Below are positions 56,704 through 64,000 of a DNA stretch of 64,000 bases, piece after piece. A program made the translations under genes and the position numbers. How positions within the stretch are numbered: the stretch's first letter is position 1; each line of letters begins with the position of its first letter. The stretch spans positions 506,206 to 570,205 of the forward strand of contig KZ111146.1 in the NCBI GenBank assembly GCA_002077045.2, read 5' to 3'. Source of the DNA: Rachicladosporium sp. CCFEE 5018. Lineage: Eukaryota > Ascomycota > Dothideomycetes > Cladosporiales > Cladosporiaceae. Below the pieces are notes generated by a model. It saw nothing but the letters and a program-made list of their open reading frames with translations. It was not told the origin of the DNA and ran no database searches.

Positions 56704-59698
56704 TCAAGCCGTTTCCCCGATCTTTGCCAGCGCCTTCAAGCTGCCCAGACTAAGCGCCAAACCCTGGCTTCGACTTCGTATCCTCATGAAACCCGTGACA
56801 GGCCCGTTGTCGCCTTCTTGCTCCACGCTCAAATTCGCCAACGCGTCCTCACCTAAGATCTCAAGTCAGCAATCAACCCCAGCAAAATTAGCAGGCACGT
56901 AACATACCAAACACACTCCTCGCATACAAATTCGCGCTCAAAAACTGGCACTCCCCGCCCAAACTCGCCTCAGGCGTCAAACAACTCATGTTCGTCACAG
57001 CCATCAACCGCGCCAAAAAGTCCCTCAATCCCTTGCCCTTGCCCATCTTAGCATTTATATTGACTTTATTCTCCCATTCAAATTCCGTCCACATGCTCCT
57101 GAACTGCGTCTCCGTGCAGTGCGCAGGGACGATGTAGTCCATGATATCGACGTGCACGTCGTTCAGAATCACCACCTGCGTGTCTGTCGAGTGCGCGCCA
57201 TCGTAGACCACGTTGCCGAAAATGACGCCCGTGTCGGTGGAGGAGACTTTGATGGTTGCTTGGACATTGAGGAAGTCTAAGGCCGGGAGATTCTGGGTTA
57301 CCGGGCGCTCGACGACTTTCAAGTCACCCAAAGTGGCGAATTCGACGGACATGTTTTGTAGAGTTTCGCGGGTTTGGTTCACAAGGAGGACATCGAGGAT
57401 GATGTCGAATTGATTCACTTGCACGTATGCTTCAGCATACACCGGGTCGGAGAAGCCCGTCAACTGCACGACGCGGCTGAGTTTGGAGGTGAGGTTCTTG
57501 GTCGCGGAGGTGTCGTCGCCGGCTGTGGCTTTCTCGAGATCTTGGCTGATTTCTTCGGCGCCATCGACGGCGGACTTCTTGCTAAATTGTCGAATGGAGA
57601 TATTGTCGTCTACTTGGATGGCTGTTTGGGCTTTTGTGAGGGCGTCTTTCTCGGCGCGGGACTTCTCTTCGACTTGCACCATCGCGCGGAAGGCTTTGCG
57701 AGTGTCTTCGAGGAAAGCGACTTCGAGGTCTTTCTTTTGGGAGAATTCGGCAAGGGAGCGCACGCAGGACATGATGCGATCGATAGAGTCTTCGTCTATG
57801 GGTGCTTTGACGAATGGGGATTGCCCTGCGCGGACGATAGAGATCATGATGAGCATTGCTTCTGCGCGGAGGGCATTTGTTCTTCGTTCATCAGATGATA
57901 TCTCGGAGTGGCGCATGACGAGCTTTGTGAGGGTAGATGAGAGGACGGTAGCGAGATAGTAGTCGCCATCCAGTATGAGTTGTCGTAGAGGTGGCTTTTG
58001 TGCAGCTTTGACAGCGTCAAGCTTTACTTTCGCAGAGGCTTGACTTGTGAGTGCGCTCTCTGTCGCATATGTGCCGTCTGCGAGTACCTTCCTCGATCCT
58101 GTGGGTGCTGCAGGCTTTGCATGGCCGTTGACTTGCTCTGCAGGTGGCGCATCGCCGTTCGGCTGCTCCTCGAGCAATCTAGCTTCCGATGCAACAATTG
58201 GTATCTCGCCCAAGCTGGCCCGGATCCGCTTCCATGCGCCTTGGATGTCGCTCTCCTCGAGTGAGTACTCTCCGACGATCCACAGACTTCCCCGGTAGAC
58301 TTTGCCAGCGCGCACTTCTCCAAGTGTGGCTACTAGTCGCTCGACGATCGAGCTGCGCAGCTTCGGGAACTTCTCAACCACTTCCTTGACAAACGTGATC
58401 ACATCCACGGCGGATGCGTTGTTGAAGTCGGCGATAAACTCCATCAGCAACCCAACAACACTCTGTGCGACTTCTGAGAACTTGATCGCACACTGATGTA
58501 TCGAGTGGATGAGCAGTGACCGATACTCATTGTTCTTCTCGTACTGCTCGTCCACAGTTTTTGACAGCTCCTTCTTCAGCAATAGCACGACTTCCTCCAC
58601 GTTTTTACTGGATACCATGTCCATCGCTAGCTCAAGAGATTTTCTTCGCACGTCGAGATCAGGACTCGACAGCACTCGCAAGATCTCCATCGTCAGATCG
58701 TCCAGTATGCCGACATTAGTCTTCCTCAACTGATTGACCTTCTCAAGCACAATGAGCTTTACATTATTGTCCGACTCCTTGATCGCAAGCTCGATGAACT
58801 TCGCTGCTGCCGCCTTGACTGCTACCGGATTGGTCGTGAGCGCCGTGAGCGAGGACGCCGCTTCGTACACCACAGTGGACTCCTTTGCCTCCAACAGGTC
58901 GAAGATGAGTCGCAGATACCGCGCCTTGTTTCCCTGATTCTGCACGGCATCTTTTCGAATGAACTCCAGCTCCACCAATTGCAACAGCTCGCTTGCGTTC
59001 GGGATCCCCTCGAACACTCCGCTCAAGTACTCCAATGCTTTCTCATGACTGATCCCAAGCAATGCCGCGAAAGCATTTCGCTTGCACGTGTTGTCGCTCT
59101 CTGATTCGAGGAATGCCTGGATCAGCTCAGGCGCATCGGGCATGAGCGACTCGGAGTGCTGGTATATCGAGGCTACGGCGAATACGGCGTTCTTGCGAAC
59201 GTAGGAGTGTCGGTGCTCGAGACATTGGCGCGCAGGGGCGAGGAGAGGCTCTATCAATTCTGGCTCGCGCAGCTTGGTGAGGAAACGGAGGGTGTTGCCG
59301 CGGATGTACTCGTTTGCGTGTTGGAGATCCATTCGGATGCCGTTACTGGTACTTGTCAGCTCAGTCCCCCCACTTGCCTGGTGATTGCCCTACCAAACCA
59401 AGATCATCTCCTGCTTCAGCTTGCCATTTGCATCCAGCTTTGGACAGACCTCGTAGTACATATACAGCAACTTCTTCAGCGCCTTGCTCTTGGAAGGCAT
59501 GACGAAGCGGATGATGTGCATGAGGAGGTCGGGCATAGCGTTTCCATTGAGCATGATGGTCAATATTCGCTTCATCGTCTCGATCTTGCTCTCATCGCTG
59601 CCTTTCTCCAATGCTGTCCGCAGCTCCTGCAATGTTGGCGTGTCTGCGGCATTGTCCTGATGCACTAAGCTGTACGAGCTCTCGAGGAAGGTCGCCAT
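56704..59698 (-). CDS. SEC26: coatomer subunit beta (beta-COP)
   Basis: Beta subunit of the COPI coat, for retrograde Golgi-to-ER vesicles. Exons 59394-59698, 56908-59345 and 56704-56852 give 963 aa, the usual size. The N-terminal adaptin-like helical solenoid starts with MATFLESSYSLVHQDN and IRRFVM-like helices (LLMHIIRFVMPSKSK); YIRGNTLRFLTKLREPEL opens exon 2. The appendage domain near the C-terminus includes WENKVNINAKMGKGKGL. The last exon supplies GEDALANLSVEQEGDNGPVT and ends SLGSLKALAKIGETA; an unspliced reading would stop after GMLRAC and lose it. Divergent from MAGO. Confidence 0.97.
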
Positions 59699-60146
59699 GA
59701 CGGATTATGGGTAGTGCGCCAGCATGCGGTCTAGAAAAAATGCTTCCGCGTTCTGGAACCCAGGCAATTGCTCGGTAGGGGGACCAGTCGCTGTGTTCCC
59801 AAGCCACGCTTACTGAACTCTTGACCGATGTGGGCGATACACGAAACAAATTAGACCAATTTCGTGGAACGGAGAATGAAGATGCGAATCCAGAAAAGGA
59901 ATTGCGGAGTCTGGGAGGCAAGCTGGAGGATCACAGAGCGTGCAGTGTTCGCGACTCCCTGCCTTCAACTTTCGAGACTCGGCCAACAGAAAGCTGTTGT
60001 CACCAAGTCTTGGCGTTCATCCCATGTGAAGCAGACATTCGCCTGACCAGCACATGCAAACATAAGAAATCCGAAGCGATATCCCAACATCGTGGCAAGA
60101 ACACCATCTACGCGTTCAAACCGATCATTTCACCCAAGCTGGCAAC
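59699..60146. promoter_or_regulatory. shared divergent promoter region SEC26/MAGO
   Basis: 448 nt between the two start codons, presumed to contain both promoters. No motif is assigned and no gene seen. Confidence 0.5.
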
Positions 60147-60946
60147 ATGGCGGCGACAACAGAGCCCTTCTACTTGCGCTACTAGTTCGTGAAACTGCCC
60201 CGAACGATGCGCATCAAATCGAGGCTAACATCAGTACTAGCTCTGGACACTCTGGACGATTCGGACATGAGTTCCTGGGTAAGCTATGCGCGAGCACGAG
60301 TCGCGACCAGCCACGGATCTAATCTGAGTCCCAGAATTCGACTTCCGTGCGGTCGGCGATGGACGATCAGCAGTAGCACGATATGCCAACAATTCGAATT
60401 ATCGGAACGACTCTTTGATCCGAAAGGAGAGTACGTTTCATCTCTCCAAGTGCTGGGCATTGCATTGGGCTGATCACGTTCGTAGTGTGCGTCAGCTCGC
60501 TGATGATCGACGAGATCAAGCGGATCATCAAGGAGAGTGAAGTGATGAAGTATGTTCAACGTTGCTAAAGTAATCTCGCCTAAGGACCGCAGCACTGACA
60601 GACTCACAGAGAAGATGATACAAAGTGGCCGCAGAAGAACAAGGACGGTCGACAGGAGCTCGAGATTCGACTTGGGAGTGAGCACATCTCGTTTGAGGTC
60701 AGGCATTGCATTCAAGCTAGCTGTGTATCAGGAGGCTGACAGACATCTCAGACCGCCAAGATCGGATCGCTCGTCGACGTCAACGAATCTGAAGATCCCG
60801 AAGGCCTGAGGGTATTCTACTACCTGGTGCAAGATCTAAAGGCGCTGGTATTCTCGTTGATCTCACTGCACTTCAAGGTAAGATCGGAGCGTGCGTTCAA
60901 GTATGTGCGATTGCTGACTGATGCCAAACAGATCAAGCCTATATGA
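60147..60946 (+). CDS. MAGO: Mago nashi, exon junction complex core
   Basis: Core protein of the exon junction complex, paired with Y14, marking spliced mRNAs in the nucleus and cytoplasm. Seven exons: 60147-60184, 60241-60278, 60335-60430, 60486-60549, 60610-60697, 60752-60877 and 60932-60946, giving 154 aa. The protein is nearly textbook: FYLRYYSGHSGRFGHEFLEF, ARYANNSNYRNDSLIRKE, IDEIKRIIKESEVMKEDDTK, KNKDGRQELEIRLG, and the end LHFKIKPI, of which the last four residues come from a 15-nt exon. The first donor is GTTCGT. No single exon exceeds 126 nt, so the gene is easy to miss. Every junction fits the conserved sequence. Confidence 0.97.
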
Positions 60947-61453
60947 TCACTTGCAGTTGAGCAAGACATTGGCGCCAGAATTCTCACCCCTCACAGGGCA
61001 ACTCTCCTCAGAGCATTCACACCCACATCACTGTGAGGCCTTCTGAGAAGGCTGTCACAGCGAGACAGCGAGAGTTGCGGTCTCCACCGCACTGCGCGCT
61101 CCAGTCGGTGGTACATGCACTCTGCACATGCGCAGAAGGTCACGATCATGATTCAACGAGGACAGGGCGTGGAGGGTTGCCTGAGGCTGGCCCCGGCGCA
61201 TTGGACTCCGGTTCACCCCAGATTTCGGCCCGCAACAGCGCTAGCATTCTGGTCGGATTCCGTCATGCGGACGATGGAGTGTTGATCCTCGAGTCGCGCA
61301 TTGGGAATAGCAAATACAGACCATCACCTTTGCACCATATACTACCTCTTGAGCCTTCATTCTTGGCACTTATACATATCTCCAGCCCCATCATGCGTCC
61401 TTGACCGTCCAAGTATCCTCTCCTACCATCCCAATAGGTCACACGACCCCAAC
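60947..61453. other. intergenic region MAGO-GID4
   Basis: About 0.5 kb; MAGO 3' flank and GID4 promoter. The GID4 frame stays open upstream but has no ATG there. Confidence 0.5.
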
Positions 61454-62564
61454 ATGCCTACTCCAGACGAACCTATTCTTCCACCGTCACCACCACGCGA
61501 TCTAGTAACAAGGTCCTCATTTGTCATTTGTCCCACAGACGACGATTGTGGATCGAGTGAACGCAATGCGCCTGGAGATGACAGCGATCTCGAGTCAGTA
61601 GCCGCGGCTGAGGATGCAGCGAGAATAGAAGAGGCGGTCCACGCGATCGCGCAACAACCGACGCCAGAGCCTGATACGATGCCAGTCGCAGTATACGAGC
61701 CTACAAGACCGCGGCCGGGGTCGAAGGCCGCGCGCAGTAAGCTCAGGGAAGAGGCGGTGTCCGGCATTGCTCTACGCGATAGCGCCGAGGATGAGCAGAC
61801 GGGCAGTCGGGCACGAGATGAGGCGTCAGAGGCAGATCAAATATACTACCTGAGCTCGCCGCCGGATCACGATAGGGTAAGGGCATGCGCACACGAGTAA
61901 TGCAAGATAAATAAGACTAACGAAACGATGCACTGCAGCTCGGACCCAGCACGACGACGACCTACCTCTACCCCGGCAGCAAATTCCAAGGCACGCAACA
62001 ATCAGACCGACAAGTCTACGACGTCCAAGTCGAGATCAAAGACGTCGACATAGCCGAGTCCTTCATCTGCGGTTACCTCCGGATCCAGGGTGCGCATGCT
62101 CTCACTGAATTCCACAGCACCCCACTGACAACATCGCAGGCTTGACCGACGACCACCCCACCCTAACAACATTCTTCGAAGGCGAGATAATCGGCCCCAA
62201 ACACCACTTCCGCACCGGCAACCCAGCCTGGGGCTCCAGCGAAAAAGTCGACATGCAACACTGGGAGAAGTTCCCTGCTTTCCGACCCCTAGCCGAAGCC
62301 TGCAGATCACCGACTTGGACACTTCGAAATTACGCGCAACGAAAGCATCTGTTCATGCGGTGGAAGGAGTACTTCTTAGTGCCAGACCACAGAGTGAAGA
62401 CGATCACGGGCGCGAGTTTCGAGGGATTCTATTACATTTGCTTCGATCAGAGTGTGGGGAGCGTAAGTGGGATTTACTTTCATGCGAAGAGTGAGAGGTA
62501 TCAGCAGTTGAAGCTGGAGCATGTGGGGATTGGAGGTGGAGGGGCGGCGATGGAGTTTAGATGA
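61454..62564 (+). CDS. GID4: Gid4/Vid24, Pro/N-degron receptor of the GID ubiquitin ligase
   Basis: Substrate receptor of the GID/CTLH E3 ligase, which recognises N-terminal proline degrons on gluconeogenic enzymes. Exons 61454-61876, 61939-62089 and 62140-62564 give 332 aa. The first 140 residues are an acidic, Ser/Pro-rich disordered tail. The beta-barrel begins with TTYLYPGSKFQGTQQSD, then VEIKDVDIAESFICGYLRIQ, TFFEGEIIGPKHHF, MQHWEKFPAF, RWKEYFLVPDH and FEGFYYICFDQ, all characteristic of the family. The usual Ser-x-Tyr-rich end (YFHAKSERYQQLKLEHV) is present. The ATG at 61454 is the only one in the upstream open frame. Confidence 0.95.
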
Positions 62565-62832
62565 TGGGGTGGACTTGGTGAAGGTGAGGTGGTTTTTAAA
62601 GGAATATGAGAGACGACGTTACGGAATGTATGAAGTGTTGTATAGCGTGGAAATGTGTTGATATCTTCGATCACCTACCTTCTCGCGCATTTGTCCTTTT
62701 CGTGCCAAGCATCGACTTCGACTTCACCTCCAAGTTCAAGATTGAAGTGCTGATTGATCGAACATACATTCTATAAACGGCACTTTTAGCCTCGCAAGCT
62801 ATCCCAGAAGCTCCTGTTGCCATCGCCTCACC

Positions 62833-63928
62833 ATGGGCGGCCCACCAAATAAGAAGCAAAAGCGTGAAGAGCACCGCAACGAAGCAAAAGCCGAAGGCGA
62901 ATTGCCCAAGAAGAAATTCTATCGCCAACGAGCCCACGCGAACCCATTTTCAGATCATGCGTTGTCATAGTAAGACCCATTTTCCAGTGAAAGATCATCT
63001 CACCGGATCGTTTTACTAACATGTCTCCGCCCAAAGTCCCGCATCACCATCCCAGATGGACTGGTCCCAACACTACCCATCGTTCGTCGCCACAAAATCG
63101 GAAACGAAATCTGAGCTCGACACTACTGTTGAAGCCACGACACCAAAGCTGGATCGACAGATTGAGATCGCAGACATAGGCTGCGGCTTCGGCGGCCTGC
63201 TCTTCGCTCTCGCTCCCAAGTACCCCGATTCTCTGATCCTAGGCCTGGAAATCCGCACCTCAGTAACCGAGTACGTCGAGCAAAAGATCCTAGCCATGCG
63301 CGCACAAGCCCGGACCTCCAACTCGAGACCCGCACTGCCCAAACCTGAGCCCAACGAGGATGTCAACATACCAAAGACCGAGCTGGACGACGATGCAAAG
63401 CCTGCACCCACAGACCTAGATTCAATGATTTCCGGGCCCGCCCCGGGCAACTTCCAGAATATCTCCGTGTTGAGAGCCAACACGATGAAATTCCTCCCCA
63501 ACCTCTTCCCCGCCTCCTCCCTCACGAAAATCTTCCTCTGTTTCCCCGACCCGCACTTCAAAACGCGGAAACACAAAGCTCGGATCGTGTCACCAGGTCT
63601 CGTAAGCGAGTACGCGTATGTGATGAAACCAGGCGGCGTGGCCTACACTATCACCGACGTCGAGGACCTCCATCTCTGGATGACTGGAGCGTTTAGGGGG
63701 AGTGGGGGTTTCTTTGAGGAAGTGCCTGGAGATGTGTGGCAGGAGAGGGAGGGGGAGGACGGGTCGAACGGGGAAGGGACGGAGATGGGGGAGAAGTGGG
63801 AGGCTGAGGTGAGGGAGAATGTGAGGATTATGCGAGAGGAGACTGAGGAGGGGAAGAAAGTCACGCGGAATGGAGGGCAGAAGTTCGTGGGTGTCTGGCG
63901 GAGGGCGGCGGATCCGCCGTGGCCGTAA
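62833..63928 (+). CDS. TRM8: tRNA (guanine-N7)-methyltransferase catalytic subunit
   Basis: SAM-dependent enzyme making m7G46 in tRNA, working with Trm82. Exons 62833-62969 and 63037-63928 give 342 aa. The N-terminus is Lys/Arg-rich (KKQKREEHRN), then FYRQRAHANPFSDH and MDWSQHYP, both family marks. The SAM-binding loop DIGCGFGG is at residues 92-99, followed by LGLEIRTSVTEYVEQKI. A roughly 35-residue acidic/proline-rich insert precedes the NISVLRANTMKFLPNLF block. FPDPHFKTRKHKARIV is the catalytic PDP motif. It ends in FVGVWRRAADP. The frame is intact. Confidence 0.95.
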
Positions 63929-63973
63929 GGCGTTCCCTCGTAAGCAGAGTGACCTAATACCACACACTTCACG

Positions 63974-64000
63974 ATGGCAGCACTTGAGCTCGATGTTGAT
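63974..64000 (+). CDS. possible start of a further gene, cut by the window edge
   Basis: An ATG at 63974 opens a frame (MAALELDVD) that runs off the end of the window. It is too short to identify and could be chance. Confidence 0.25.

Noticed and set aside
56495..56902. 135-codon plus-strand frame overlapping the SEC26 3' end
   Set aside because: It is antisense to the last SEC26 exon, whose protein is conserved; no independent evidence for the plus-strand frame.

Overview
The window is nuclear DNA of a filamentous ascomycete, most likely a Dothideomycete. The class is inferred from gene content and style, not from a phylogeny. Genes are densely packed on both strands. Introns are short (about 41-117 nt), most with GTAAGT- or GTATGT-like donors, and the beta-tubulin introns sit at codons 4, 12, 35 and 53. 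I spliced every gene model by hand from reading frames, splice sites and family knowledge; none rests on transcript data.

Layout. 1-1.7 kb: no gene seen. 1.7-11.7 kb: secreted fungalysin metalloprotease, GNAT acetyltransferase, MCT-like MFS transporter, paxillin-like LIM protein and a small mitochondrial-type protein. 12-18 kb: beta-tubulin (TUB2) and an RNase P/MRP Rpp40-type subunit, present twice around a run of exactly 100 N. The two copies are offset by exactly 2841 nt and differ at one base that I found, so this is almost certainly two overlapping contigs placed end to end, not a real duplication. 18-25.5 kb: MON2 (interrupted by an apparent 2-nt frameshift), SEM1 and TRS65. 26-34 kb: a secreted GH5 hydrolase, a membrane-anchored monothiol glutaredoxin, IML2 and a PhoD-like phosphatase. 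34.9-39.1 kb: three tandem paralogues of an unrecognised F-box-like family. 40.7-47.1 kb: a hotdog thioesterase, a zinc-binding protein, the divergent pair RPL9 and MMS2, and a conserved fungal protein of unknown function. 47.1-54.1 kb: gene-poor, with a six-unit array of gap-free 62-nt modules, two short tandem repeats, one small coiled-coil-like gene and MET14. 54.1-64 kb: an 11-exon sugar transporter, SEC26 (beta-COP), MAGO, GID4 and TRM8, then the possible start of a further gene at the right edge.

Taken together this is mostly housekeeping chromosome: membrane traffic (MON2, TRS65, SEC26), protein turnover (SEM1, GID4, MMS2), RNA biology (Rpp40, MAGO, TRM8), cytoskeleton (TUB2, LIM protein), sulfate assimilation (MET14), and secreted or uptake functions (M36 protease, GH5, two MFS carriers). 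I found no secondary-metabolite cluster, transposon, CRISPR array, tRNA or rRNA gene. The least explained sequence is the 62-nt module array at 47961-48640.
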